The notes below the pieces were generated by a model, which saw only the letters and a program-made list of their open reading frames with translations, was not told the DNA's origin and made no database searches. Source: a virus. Taken from it: a DNA stretch of 41,903 bases. Shown here in pieces: positions 20,622 to 29,301 of this stretch. The translations under genes and the position numbers were made by a program. Each line of letters begins with the position of its first letter. Within the stretch, counting starts at the first letter, position 1. The stretch spans positions 1-41,903 of IMG/VR virus record IMGVR_UViG_3300044776_000009; one strand, 5' to 3'.

Positions 20622-21195
20622 CAGGCATCACCAAGAGCGCCCAGATTCGGCTGGTGTACGTCACCGTGGTGGCAGCACTGATCGTGTGGTGAGTGACCGC
20701 ATTGACGAAGTCACCTACGCGCAGATGAACCGTCTCCATCCAAGCGACGTACTCCAGCGAGGTTCCGGTTCCGAAGGTAGGAAAGCCCGGTCCGTGACGT
20801 CCGGCCACAAGCTCACCATTCACGAATGGTTCGATGCGCAGACCCATACTGGTCGCACTCAAAGCTGCGTCGGCATCGACCCACCCGCCCAATAGGTATT
20901 CGCCATCTTCCTGGATGAAGATGCCCCCGGCACCCGTATCCGCCATGCCCGCGTTGTTCGCCTCGATCACCGAATAGATCATGGTCTGTTCCTGACCGGC
21001 GACGTTGTTGAGCGAACCGGACATCGCCACGTAGTCGGGTGAACGCAGCTCCTCCACGATGTCATCGGCCAGTATCTGCACGGCTGCATCCACGGCAATC
21101 GCCAGATCACGGAACTGCCCGATGTCCGACAGGTCCTCGGTCAGGGGCGGATCACATTCAGGGAACGGGAATCCCAAGCAATCAGTGGTATCCAC
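20614..21195 (-). CDS. minor tail protein, C1q-like (paralog 3)
   Basis: GTG at 21193-21195, with AGGAGGAG upstream, gives 193 aa. The N-terminus (FPFPECDPPLTEDLSDIGQF, RDLAIAVDAAVQIL) is a diverged version of the attachment helix in the two paralogs. The C-terminal half has the same beta-strand spacing (EDGEYLLGGWVDADAAL ... LEYVAWMETVHLRVGDFVNA). Likely another trimeric tail-tip subunit. Confidence 0.55.
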   Translation of the reverse strand: MDTTDCLGFPFPECDPPLTEDLSDIGQFRDLAIAVDAAVQILADDIVEELRSPDYVAMSGSLNNVAGQEQTMIYSVIEANNAGMADTGAGGIFIQEDGEYLLGGWVDADAALSATSMGLRIEPFVNGELVAGRHGPGFPTFGTGTSLEYVAWMETVHLRVGDFVNAVTHHTISAATTVTYTSRIWALLVMPGV

Positions 21196-21203
21196 TACTC
21201 CTC

Positions 21204-22298
21204 CTAAAGGAATGTCGAGTTCGCGCGCGTACGGGCGCGCGTGCCCAGGGTCATCAGGTCATTCGACAGTGGATATGTGATCGAGTCGATCAGTTGCGTT
21301 TCCCGTACCCCCCGTGACTCCAGCCGCACCGTATCTCCAGGTTCCAGGGTGTAGTCCGGCACGCAGGACACACCCCACGTAGATGACAGTGCAGTCAGCG
21401 CCTTCAGCTGAGCTGTTGCGTAATCTTTGGCGTCGTCCATCGACAGGGGCGTCTGCACCTTGATGATCTCGGTCACCTTGCCGAACGGCCCGTTGAACAG
21501 CGTCGGCGATCCAACCGCGTTGTCCCGTGCGCGCACTCGGAACGGTGCACCCCCGTCGAAACGCTCAACGATCACCGTGACCGAATTGGCTGCACCATCC
21601 CGGGTCAACGTCGGAGTGCCCGATATGAGTAGTCCCTCAGCCCCGTCGAAAATGTCCTGCACCGGAGTTCCCACGTCGTACGGCAAGCGCCGGACCACGA
21701 AATCTCCGTTGCCCAGCGTGTACCAGCGGGCCCCCAGAGATTCCGCCAAATCGTCCAAAGCCTTGCCACGGTCCTCGTCCCACGTGAGATCAGGCATAGC
21801 TGCGTCGATCACATCGTTGGTGCCGAACGTGGCAGCAGGTAGGGCCGCTTCGATGATGCGTTTGATCTGCGCAACGACGGTCGGACTCTCGGAGCTGACT
21901 GGTGTCTCAAACTGATAAGCAACCACGTCCGCCGCAAGGTCGTCGATGCGCGCTGTGACGCTGCCGTTGTCGTTGCGTGTCAGCTCGCCCACCCTGCCCG
22001 TGATGACGTCGAACAGCTCCGTAGCCCCGTTGCCGTACCGGATACCCGCCTTGATGTTCGCCACCGTCTGATAGGGCGTGAGCGGATCCGTAGCCAGTGT
22101 CGGCCAGAACTCCGGACCCAGGGTGAACGTGCCGGAGCGAGTGACTCGCTGGGTGAGGTTCGCCGATATCGAACCCCCGAAGATCGGCACGCCGCTCTCC
22201 AACAGCACCCCGCCTGGCCCCGCGTAGAGGTCTACCTCGAACGCCAGGGAGTGTGGTGCGTGGATAGCCTGCTTGTACTGCGCCGTGGACGGGAGCAT
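21204..22298 (-). CDS. minor tail protein, DUF5047-like
   Basis: ATG at 22296-22298 shares a base with the previous stop (TGATG), giving 364 aa; longer in-frame reading upstream is out of frame with the real neighbour. It has a beta-rich N-terminus (SLAFEVDLYAGPGGVLLESG ... GSISANLTQRVTRSGTFTLG) and a central part resembling tail-hub proteins (IKRIIEAALPAATFGTND ... LAESLGARWYTLGNGDFVVR). It ends in PLSNDLMTLGTRARTR. These features match DUF5047 proteins of actinophage tail modules, thought to form the distal tail hub. Confidence 0.65.
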   Translation of the reverse strand: MLPSTAQYKQAIHAPHSLAFEVDLYAGPGGVLLESGVPIFGGSISANLTQRVTRSGTFTLGPEFWPTLATDPLTPYQTVANIKAGIRYGNGATELFDVITGRVGELTRNDNGSVTARIDDLAADVVAYQFETPVSSESPTVVAQIKRIIEAALPAATFGTNDVIDAAMPDLTWDEDRGKALDDLAESLGARWYTLGNGDFVVRRLPYDVGTPVQDIFDGAEGLLISGTPTLTRDGAANSVTVIVERFDGGAPFRVRARDNAVGSPTLFNGPFGKVTEIIKVQTPLSMDDAKDYATAQLKALTALSSTWGVSCVPDYTLEPGDTVRLESRGVRETQLIDSITYPLSNDLMTLGTRARTRANSTFL

Positions 22299-22912
22299 CA
22301 GGACAGTGCCGTCCAGAACGCACGCGCGTCGAGCGTGCGGGACGCCATGGTGATGCTCGCGGGGAGCGTGGTCTGAACGGTCGGCCCTGTCGTGTAACGA
22401 GCCGTGGCCGCAGTCAGCTTCAGGTTCACCGTGCTGCCGCCGGAAGCGGCGGAGGAACCACGCCCCATCACCGGCGGGGTGGTGCCGTTGGACAGCATCG
22501 CCAGCCAGTACGGCCCCGCCGAAACCGCTGCGGGAACCGTCAGGGGGATCTCCTGTGCACCGACAGTTCCTGAACCCCATGTGGTCGTCTGGTCTGCGGT
22601 CACGCCCAGTCGGGTACCTGCGGCGTTGTAGAGCCCCATGAAGTTCTGGCCGGCGGTGAGACCAGACCCCAGCGTCACCAGGCTGACGATCAAGTTCGTG
22701 ATCGTGACGGGCTGACGTACCCACATCTTGGTCATGAAGACGGTGCCTGAGATGAGCGACGATGCACCCAGGCTGGTGGCCACGTCCCAGCTCCACGCGA
22801 TCAGGCCGTGATCTGGAGCCGACGTCCCCTGCATCTGATCCAGAGCAACGAACGCGTTGTTGACTGGGGTACCCCATGCGAGGGACCCGATCGGAATCGG
22901 TGTGAACGCCAT
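22298..22912 (-). CDS. minor tail protein, 204 aa
   Basis: ATG at 22910-22912, with GGAGGAT upstream. It begins with a short helix-turn region (FTPIPIGSLAWGTPVNNAFV) typical of small actinophage tail proteins. A jelly-roll-like beta domain follows (SGTVFMTKMWVRQPVTITNL ... GPYWLAMLSNGTTPP). It shows no catalytic motif. Probably an adhesin subunit. Confidence 0.6.
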   Translation of the reverse strand: MAFTPIPIGSLAWGTPVNNAFVALDQMQGTSAPDHGLIAWSWDVATSLGASSLISGTVFMTKMWVRQPVTITNLIVSLVTLGSGLTAGQNFMGLYNAAGTRLGVTADQTTTWGSGTVGAQEIPLTVPAAVSAGPYWLAMLSNGTTPPVMGRGSSAASGGSTVNLKLTAATARYTTGPTVQTTLPASITMASRTLDARAFWTALS

Positions 22913-22914
22913 GA

Positions 22915-23799
22915 CTATCCTCCGTCGCCGAACGGCCCGTCGCCGAACGGGCCCTCTCCGAAACCATCGAACTCAGGGCCGGTACTCGTTGCCTGACCCG
23001 ACGCTACTTGCGCCCACGTGAAGCCAGACGCTGTCAGATCGGCGAACGTGGCGAACGTATCTGCCACGATGCACCAATTTGCGTCCACCGTCCCCTGGAT
23101 CGGACCAAGCGGCCGACGCACAACAGCGAACGGCGCCGACCACAACCTGTACGGCCTACGTTGATCCTGGGACAGGTAGGACTCGGACAGATTGCCTGGC
23201 TGGACAATGATGTCAGGCTGGCTGTAAATCAGGGGTGACTGGATCTGGAGCGGACCACCACCAGCGAACAGGGCGATGGAAGCTTCCTTGGCCGCAAGCG
23301 TCTTGGACATGAGCGTCAGCTCACCGTCGAAGCGCTTGCGGATGCCGTAGATGTCGGCCGGCACCCAGTCGTTGAACACGTCGAACAGGTTGGCGTCCGA
23401 ACGGTATGTCTGGTCACCGAACCCCGCCCACACCAATTCGGGGCCGCCCGGATTGCACATCGCCGCTAGCGCGAGCTGAGGCGTCTCGCAGAACGACAGC
23501 GACAGGTTCGCCCATGGCCGAAGGGGATCCTTCAGCAGAACGGCGCCGGAACTCACTTCGATGAACGCACCCTGGATGATGATCTGGTTTCCGGGCTGGC
23601 CCGTCCAGCGGTACCAAAGGGACGTGTCCAACGGTGCGGTCGTGTCGTAGGTGAACCCCTGCTGTGCAAGCAGAGGGATTTCCCGGATGAACTCCCACGG
23701 CCCCGTGGCCGACAGGCCCCGTTCCAGGGTGGCCGTTGTCTGTGTACCCGGTGCGGCCGTGAAGTCCACGGCCAGATAGATCACTCCTTCATCCGCCAT
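22915..23799 (-). CDS. distal tail or minor tail protein, 294 aa
   Basis: ATG at 23797-23799 shares a base with the tape measure stop. Position directly after the tape measure fits a distal tail or hub protein. The N-terminal ~90 residues form a fibronectin-like beta domain (AVDFTAAPGTQTTATLERGL ... YRWTGQPGNQIIIQGAFIEV). The middle has ADIYGIRKRFDGELTLMSKT, similar to tail proteins that contact the tape measure end. It ends in a Gly-rich repeat (FGEGPFGDGPFGDGG). Confidence 0.65.
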   Translation of the reverse strand: MADEGVIYLAVDFTAAPGTQTTATLERGLSATGPWEFIREIPLLAQQGFTYDTTAPLDTSLWYRWTGQPGNQIIIQGAFIEVSSGAVLLKDPLRPWANLSLSFCETPQLALAAMCNPGGPELVWAGFGDQTYRSDANLFDVFNDWVPADIYGIRKRFDGELTLMSKTLAAKEASIALFAGGGPLQIQSPLIYSQPDIIVQPGNLSESYLSQDQRRPYRLWSAPFAVVRRPLGPIQGTVDANWCIVADTFATFADLTASGFTWAQVASGQATSTGPEFDGFGEGPFGDGPFGDGG

Positions 23800-26540
23800 C
23801 AGCGGCGCACCCCCTGCGAAACCAGTCGGTCCCGATTCTTGTTGGCCATGGTGATCCGGGTGTCCACGTGCTTGTCGAGAAGCTGATTGCCCAGGAAGAC
23901 CTGAACGGTGGGCGCTGCCGCTTGCGGAGTTGTCAGTGTCAGGCTTTGGCCACCCGACATACCGAAATTGGGTGCGAGAGATGCCACGCCTTGCAGCTCC
24001 TTACGCAGTGACGGAACGGCATCCGAGATACCCAGTCGGAAACCCTCCACGGTGTCCTGACCAATCCCCCTCATGACTCGGGACGGAGAGTGACTGTCCA
24101 GGGTGCGAGTGACTGCGCCCACAACCGTGGACGCGATGTCGGATGCGATCTCGCGTAGGCGACCGAGACGTTCTGTGAGTCCATTGATCAGACCTTGAAC
24201 CGCGTCGCGGCCGGCCTGTACGAGGATGCCACCCAGGTTGCCGACAGCTGTCCTGATGGCGGGACCGAACCCGGACGCGATTGTCTGCAACCGGGTCCCG
24301 AACTCCACCATCTTCTGTGCGGCTTGGTCCTTCATCTCCGTAATCCGGTTAACTACGCTCTGCGCCATCTCGCGCAGACGTGCGACTACCCGGTCTTTCA
24401 TAGCGCCGACAATGTCGCCGATCTTGGCCGCGATATTCGAGACCAGATCCTGTGCCCCCCGCCAAGCTGAGGAGAAGTCGCCTCGCAGCAGATCCGCCAA
24501 GATGCCCAAGGCAGGGATGACGATGTTGTTGATCTGCGCTACCAGAATCTTCAGCGCAAAGTTGACTAGCTTGAGGATGAGATCGATCAGCGGTCCGAGG
24601 ACCGGCATCAGGTCATCCAGGAACTTGATCGCCAGGTTTGTGATCTCCACAATGACGGGGACCAGTGCAACCAACAGCTTCGCGAAGGTTTCGCCCAGAG
24701 TCGCCACTATCGGGGCAACACGGACCATGATGTCGGCCAGAAGCGGGAACAGCTTCGTAGCCAGCTCCACGAGCGGCGGCAGGATCTGCGGCAACACCGT
24801 GGTTGCCAACGTGGTGAAAACGGGTATCAGCTGCGCTGCCAGGTTCGACACTAGCTGTTGCACCACCGGGAGCAGTGCATCGAACACCTGGCCCAAGGCA
24901 TCGAATAGCGGGGTCAAGGCTGGCAGGATGGCGCTGATCAGCTGAGCGGCCAGATCCACGAACGGGATGACGAGCGTCACCAACTTGCCAAAAGCCTCGC
25001 CCAACGAGACCAGGACCGGGCCGAGAGCTGTGAGGATCTTAGACAAACCCCCACCAAGCGCCTTAACCAGTTCCTGGATCGGCGGTGCCAGAGTCTGGAA
25101 CACCGGCCCGAGGATCTGAAGCGCTTGAGTGATCAGCGGGAGCACGTTGGCCACCAGAACGGAAGCCGTCTCCGTGAGGGCTTTCAGAGCATCTTGGAAA
25201 CCCTTGGTCGCAGTCACATCCTGGAAAGCCTGAGTAACCCTCTCCAGGGTCGCGAACAGGCCACCACCCTGCGCGTTCACCGTACCCATGATGTTGCTCA
25301 GACCACCGAGAATGTTCCCAGCGATACCCCCGAGCTGTTTGAGCGCATCGATAGAACCGTTGATGGCGTTCTCAAGACCGCCGCTCTCGAAAGCCTTGGA
25401 CAGCTTCTCGCTGATAACGGTCCCCGCGTCACCCGCCGCTCCGGCCAGACGCTCCAGTGACGGACCGGCCGCTGCACCGATCTGGCCCAGACCCTTGACG
25501 AACTGAGCGGGAAGATCCCTCAGCTGAGCCAGCGACACGATGGACGCGTCGAAAGCCTGGCCGAGCGTGCCGTCCTTAGAGAGATTCTGCGCCGCTTGCG
25601 AGGCACCGATCGCCATCAGGTTGAACTGAGCAGATGTACGCGACAGTGCGCCGGCCACGACGGGCAGAACGGTACCGCCCAACCCCCTCAGCTCTGCGTC
25701 GAAACCGGCGAAGAACTTCTGCTGCACATCCTGCTGCACGGCCTTGAGGTTATTGCGCATGGACGACAGCTCGACCACGAACCTACGCGCAGACGGTGCC
25801 AGAGCATCCAGCTGCTTGGCCAGTTCTTCCGGCTTCACATCCGGATCGAACGCACTCTTGACTGCGTCGCCCACACCGAGCATGGCCACCTTGACCGTGC
25901 CCGCTGCCAGCCCCACCGTGATGAGACCGGACACCGCCAGAGCCGACGCGGGGGCGATGGCTTCCAGAGATGCCGCAGTAGCGGCCAGGAGCGGTGCCAC
26001 TGAGCCCAGAGCCTGAAGACTTCCAACGCCGATGGCCACGGTTTTCAGGCTCGGAGCAAGTGTGGAGAACGCCCTGCCCAAGCGGGATACAGCAGCTGAT
26101 GTCTTACCGCCCCGGTCCACGTCGACGTCAAGGTCGACGCTGGGAGCATCGCGTTCCAGGCGGTTGACCAGCGTCGTCAGCTCGGCGTCGAGCAACGCTT
26201 CGTTCGCGTCGAGTTCGGCTTCCAGCTGGATGTCGGCAGCCCGTGCCGATGCATCGTGGATGACCTCACTCAGATCATCCTGAAGACTTTCCAGGGACTG
26301 GATGGAGTCGAGCGTTGCATCGACCGCGATGACGTCCCCAGCTGCCGTGGCAGCGGCTACAACATCGCTCAACTCACTGATCAGGTTGGAGATCGAGGCG
26401 TCGGTGTCGAGCAGGGCTTCCAGCTCGATGTCATCAGCGCCCGCTTCAGCGGCGCGCACGATGCGCGTGAGGTCGCGCTCCAGCTGCGGCAGGGCATCGT
26501 CAGTCGAGATGATGAGATCAACTTCGGCTTGCGATGCCAT
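23799..26540 (-). CDS. tail tape measure protein, 913 aa
   Basis: ATG at 26538-26540. It is the longest structural protein and sits directly after the tail assembly chaperones, as expected. N-terminal ~130 residues are acidic coiled coil (LTRIVRAAEAGADDIELEAL). Hydrophobic segments follow (GLITVGLAAGTVKVAMLGVG). A long region of amphipathic heptads alternates with hydrophobic runs (VLPLITQALQILGPVFQTLA; LVPVIVEITNLAIKFLDDLM). The C-terminus includes DSHSPSRVMRGIGQDTVEGF, a motif common near tape measure C-termini. It sets tail length (about 130 nm if 1.5 angstrom per residue holds) and enters the host with the DNA. Confidence 0.93.
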   Translation of the reverse strand: MASQAEVDLIISTDDALPQLERDLTRIVRAAEAGADDIELEALLDTDASISNLISELSDVVAAATAAGDVIAVDATLDSIQSLESLQDDLSEVIHDASARAADIQLEAELDANEALLDAELTTLVNRLERDAPSVDLDVDVDRGGKTSAAVSRLGRAFSTLAPSLKTVAIGVGSLQALGSVAPLLAATAASLEAIAPASALAVSGLITVGLAAGTVKVAMLGVGDAVKSAFDPDVKPEELAKQLDALAPSARRFVVELSSMRNNLKAVQQDVQQKFFAGFDAELRGLGGTVLPVVAGALSRTSAQFNLMAIGASQAAQNLSKDGTLGQAFDASIVSLAQLRDLPAQFVKGLGQIGAAAGPSLERLAGAAGDAGTVISEKLSKAFESGGLENAINGSIDALKQLGGIAGNILGGLSNIMGTVNAQGGGLFATLERVTQAFQDVTATKGFQDALKALTETASVLVANVLPLITQALQILGPVFQTLAPPIQELVKALGGGLSKILTALGPVLVSLGEAFGKLVTLVIPFVDLAAQLISAILPALTPLFDALGQVFDALLPVVQQLVSNLAAQLIPVFTTLATTVLPQILPPLVELATKLFPLLADIMVRVAPIVATLGETFAKLLVALVPVIVEITNLAIKFLDDLMPVLGPLIDLILKLVNFALKILVAQINNIVIPALGILADLLRGDFSSAWRGAQDLVSNIAAKIGDIVGAMKDRVVARLREMAQSVVNRITEMKDQAAQKMVEFGTRLQTIASGFGPAIRTAVGNLGGILVQAGRDAVQGLINGLTERLGRLREIASDIASTVVGAVTRTLDSHSPSRVMRGIGQDTVEGFRLGISDAVPSLRKELQGVASLAPNFGMSGGQSLTLTTPQAAAPTVQVFLGNQLLDKHVDTRITMANKNRDRLVSQGVRR

Positions 26541-26548
26541 CTCGTCCC

Positions 26549-27076
26549 CTATCCCTTGCCGTTCATTTCCGCCAGTGAAGCCAGGATGGCGGTCGGATCA
26601 TCCGCACCATCATCCCACTCATCCTCGAACTCGGCCGGTGGGACCGACAGCGAGAAATCGAACTTGAGACGCCCCTTGTCGTCATGCCCCTTCACGCACA
26701 ACGCATACGTGGCCGCACACCACTCCCCGAGCGACCGGTTCCATGGATCGACGCCCGACAGAACCAGGCGCCCGAGTACCTCCGTGCTGGAAGACGTGCT
26801 CAGCAGGCGTGCAGCCTCCCACCACTTACGCCCCGCAGACTCGCCCAGAATCCGGCAGGATTCCCGGCGCAAGTCATCCACAGCTTGTGGATACTCCAGC
26901 ACCAGATCACCCATCCGCTCCCGGTCGGCATCCTCGGCGAGCAGAGCAGCTAGAACGTTCAGCCGGTTGAGGCCGATCGCCCATGCACCTGCCGGCCGGT
27001 AAGGGATCCGGAACCGGACTCCCACCACGGTGACGGTCAGCGGCTCACGGAGGAAAGCTGCGAAGTCACTCGGCAT
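26549..27076 (-). CDS. tail assembly chaperone, second reading frame
   Basis: A 175-aa frame whose ATG (27074-27076) lies inside the end of the first chaperone frame (11-nt overlap). In many phages the second frame is made only as a fusion through programmed frameshifting. Here the second frame is +1 relative to the first and has a stop shortly upstream (27084-27086). A slip would have to occur in the last few codons, for example on ACC CCG (+1), or the frame is simply reinitiated at its own ATG. The content is helical (VNRLNVLAALLAED-like, DLVLEYPQAVDDLRRESCRI). Confidence 0.7.
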   Translation of the reverse strand: MPSDFAAFLREPLTVTVVGVRFRIPYRPAGAWAIGLNRLNVLAALLAEDADRERMGDLVLEYPQAVDDLRRESCRILGESAGRKWWEAARLLSTSSSTEVLGRLVLSGVDPWNRSLGEWCAATYALCVKGHDDKGRLKFDFSLSVPPAEFEDEWDDGADDPTAILASLAEMNGKG

Positions 27077-27368
27077 CGACCGGGGTCAGCGCCCCGTCCT
27101 TGTCCTGTCGCTTGATCAGCCGCTCGAACAGACCGACAGTGAACTCATCCAGCTGAAGTTCATCCGACAGGTACCTGTCCGTGATCGCGTCCCACTGCTC
27201 ATCACCTGCCGACTCCGACAGGATCTTCGTCAGGGCCTTGACCATCTTGGCGCCCGAGACGTTCAAATGGAGAGCCGTGATCAACTTTTTCACGTCCTCG
27301 GGGTCCAGCGGCGCAAACCGGTAGGCCACGCCCTTCAACTGCACGGTGTAGTACTTTTCGTCGCCCAT
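27066..27368 (-). CDS. tail assembly chaperone, first frame
   Basis: ATG at 27366-27368 gives 100 aa of acidic, mostly helical protein (YYTVQLKGVAYRFAPLDPED ... LDEFTVGLFERLIKRQDKDG), the usual size of gpG-type chaperones. It precedes the tape measure, which it would coat during tail assembly. The ribosome binding site is weak. Family identity is from position and size. Confidence 0.7.
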   Translation of the reverse strand: MGDEKYYTVQLKGVAYRFAPLDPEDVKKLITALHLNVSGAKMVKALTKILSESAGDEQWDAITDRYLSDELQLDEFTVGLFERLIKRQDKDGALTPVDAE

Positions 27369-27377
27369 GCAACGAGT

Positions 27378-27785
27378 CTAGCGTTGCTTAAAGCTGTAGC
27401 CCCGCTGAGCTGCGACCTCTCGCAGCGCCAGGTCAAGGAACGGTCGCGCGCGCGTACCCGGGTGGTTGACGACTCGCGCGAACACGACCTGCCCGCCCAC
27501 GTTGAACCGCAGCACCTTCGCGTTCTTCGGCCGGATCACGTGCGGCTTGGTGCCGTCGTTGACCATGGCCGCGTACTCCAGATCCGAGCCGACCGTGACA
27601 CTGCCCCTCAGAGAGAACACCCGGGGCGGATCAGCCCTGATCGAGGATCTGAGCCGCCCCGTATCCACCGGCGCCAAAACCTTTGCCCGGTTCACCACCT
27701 GACGCGCCGCTTCCCGCAGCTCCGTCCGTGACGCGTTTGTGATCGTCCGGTTCAGTTCCGCCCGGTCGAGCCGGATCCTCGCCAT
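27378..27785 (-). CDS. HK97 gp10-like tail completion protein
   Basis: I start it at ATG 27783-27785, which forms TTGATG with an upstream TTG. The 135-aa protein carries the clear family signature: APVDTGRLRSSI, YAAMVNDGTKPHVIRPKN, LRFNVGGQVVFARVV, HPGTRARPFLDLAL. It belongs to the neck, joining head connector to tail terminator. Its first ~155 nt overlap, in another frame, the end of the upstream 98-aa gene. Confidence 0.85.
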   Translation of the reverse strand: MARIRLDRAELNRTITNASRTELREAARQVVNRAKVLAPVDTGRLRSSIRADPPRVFSLRGSVTVGSDLEYAAMVNDGTKPHVIRPKNAKVLRFNVGGQVVFARVVNHPGTRARPFLDLALREVAAQRGYSFKQR

Positions 27786-27927
27786 CAACTACCTCCGCCA
27801 CACCTACTTCGATCCAGCCCCGGATACGGTCATTCAGCACCACATCCGCTTCATCACCCTCGTACATCCCGTTGAAAGATGTGCGGATTCTCAGACGCAC
27901 GGTCGATACCGGCTTCTTAGCGGCCAC
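27631..27927 (-). CDS. small head-tail module protein, 98 aa, overlapping gp10 gene
   Basis: GTG at 27925-27927. Residues 1-50 are well behaved (VSTVRLRIRTSFNGMYEGDE ... LNDRIRGWIEVGVAEVVDGE), the pattern of small actinophage head-tail proteins with FNG and RIRGW. The last ~48 residues are low-complexity Gly/Pro/Asp-rich (DPARPGGTEPDDHKRV...) and are encoded in the same DNA as the start of the gp10-like gene, in a different frame. Either the whole frame is translated, giving a long dual-coding stretch, or the C-terminal tail is dispensable. Confidence 0.6.
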   Translation of the reverse strand: MAAKKPVSTVRLRIRTSFNGMYEGDEADVVLNDRIRGWIEVGVAEVVDGEDPARPGGTEPDDHKRVTDGAAGSGASGGEPGKGFGAGGYGAAQILDQG

Positions 27928-27936
27928 GGTCGCTCC

Positions 27937-28446
27937 TCAACAACAGTTGGTCATGCGGATCAATACCGTCATGGTGCCACCGACGCAGTTCCCGTCCACG
28001 CCGAAAGGCTCGTAGGTCCCCACCGACACTTCCTCGGCCGCTGACCCCTCGATATCACCGAAAGCGCAGCAGACAGCAGACTCCATCGCCCCCATGTCCG
28101 CATCCAGCTGGAGCGCCACAGCGGTCCACTGATCCTCGGTAACCAGTACTGACGCGCCAGGTGTCGGCATGCACCGGGCCACGCCAAGCTCAAGCGTCAG
28201 CGTCCGCTCCTGCGAGAAGCACACGATGTTGTCCAGCTCGCCTAGTTGGCGTACCCCCGAGACGGACTGGATCCGCACCCAGCCGAGTCCCGAACAGCAC
28301 TCATCGTCGAGCGTGGACAGCATCGGCGTCACCTCTGCGCCGGCGCGCAGCATGATGCGGCTGGACGGAGGCGGGTTCGGTCCTGCTGCCAACCTGGCCT
28401 CAAGACAGGCAAGCAGTTCCTGTGCCAGCACCATGGCGTTGGTCAC
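27937..28446 (-). CDS. head-tail connector/neck protein, 169 aa
   Basis: GTG at 28444-28446 overlaps the upstream stop (GTGA). It has an N-terminal helix (AMVLAQELLACLEARLAAG) and then a beta-rich body with several Cys residues (DECCSG, AVCCAFGD, terminal TNCC). Position between a connector-like protein and the gp10-like protein suggests a tail terminator or head-tail stopper. No diagnostic motif. Confidence 0.55.
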   Translation of the reverse strand: MTNAMVLAQELLACLEARLAAGPNPPPSSRIMLRAGAEVTPMLSTLDDECCSGLGWVRIQSVSGVRQLGELDNIVCFSQERTLTLELGVARCMPTPGASVLVTEDQWTAVALQLDADMGAMESAVCCAFGDIEGSAAEEVSVGTYEPFGVDGNCVGGTMTVLIRMTNCC

Positions 28447-29291
28447 TGCGTCACCCGCATCGGCCTGACATCCGGCGAGTACACCCGAGACCTCTGAGCC
28501 TTACGCGCCGGGTTGACGGACCTGATCCACAGATCCACCATCGCGATGCCCGTCAGGCCGTTCTCCAGGAAAGTGGACGGGTCCACCACTTCGACCTGCA
28601 CGCCATTACGCGTCAAGGACGCCAGCTGAGCAGGCAGTGCGCAGTCCTGCCCAGCACAAGCCTTGGCGAACTCCCCTGCCATCATGCCTGCGGCAAGCTG
28701 ACCCGATGTCGGCACCGAGATGCCCCGCCGGTATGTGATCGCGAACGATCCGGTCTCGGTGATGTCCGCGTTCATGTCTTGGCATTCCGGCCAGCACTCC
28801 CCGTCGGTGCGCACCAGCGTGGCTGCACCCCCGACCCAGTCGAGCCGGTACGAGGTCTCAGGCACGATCACACCGTCGACGGTGACGCTCTCGATCTCGA
28901 TGACGGGGCCGAGCAGGCGCACTTCGCAATCGGCAGCGCACGTGCAGCCACCGGCACAACCGCAGTTGCGCCAGATACCACCGTCGATCCACGGGACCAT
29001 CCAGGGCATCCCAGCGCCGGACGTACTACCCGAGTTGACCGGGAAAGTCAGGTATCCGTTCGGTCCCTGGCACCGGGCCCCGCACGGACGAACGATGATC
29101 TGACAGGCGCCGAACCGACGACCCGTGAGAGCCCACAGAATGTACGTCGACCACGCCGTGGCAGCGGCCTGCACCGATGGAGAGTAATCCCCCCAGCCAG
29201 CCACACAGGCGACGTCCACGGGCCAGAAACAAGGCCCTTCTTCCGTCGGGTCTGAAGGATCGGGCGGAAAGACCACGTCGATAACGGGCAC
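28443..29291 (-). CDS. head-tail connector protein, 282 aa
   Basis: GTG at 29289-29291. The N-terminal helical region (YSPSVQAAATAWSTYILWAL) followed by a Cys-rich beta segment (CGARCQGPNGYL ... CGCAGGCTCAADCEVRLLGP) and a C-terminal helix bundle (AGMMAGEFAKACAGQDCALP) resemble adaptor proteins under the portal in Streptomyces phages. The high cysteine content (over a dozen) is striking and could support metal binding or disulfides in the mature particle. Confidence 0.55.
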   Translation of the reverse strand: MPVIDVVFPPDPSDPTEEGPCFWPVDVACVAGWGDYSPSVQAAATAWSTYILWALTGRRFGACQIIVRPCGARCQGPNGYLTFPVNSGSTSGAGMPWMVPWIDGGIWRNCGCAGGCTCAADCEVRLLGPVIEIESVTVDGVIVPETSYRLDWVGGAATLVRTDGECWPECQDMNADITETGSFAITYRRGISVPTSGQLAAGMMAGEFAKACAGQDCALPAQLASLTRNGVQVEVVDPSTFLENGLTGIAMVDLWIRSVNPARKAQRSRVYSPDVRPMRVTQ

Positions 29292-29301
29292 GGCACACCT
29301 C

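Noticed and set aside
27066-27100. Classic -1 slippery heptamer for the tail chaperones
   Set aside because: The second frame is +1 (or -2) relative to the first and no X-XXY-YYZ sequence lies in the short permitted window, so a standard -1 shift does not fit.
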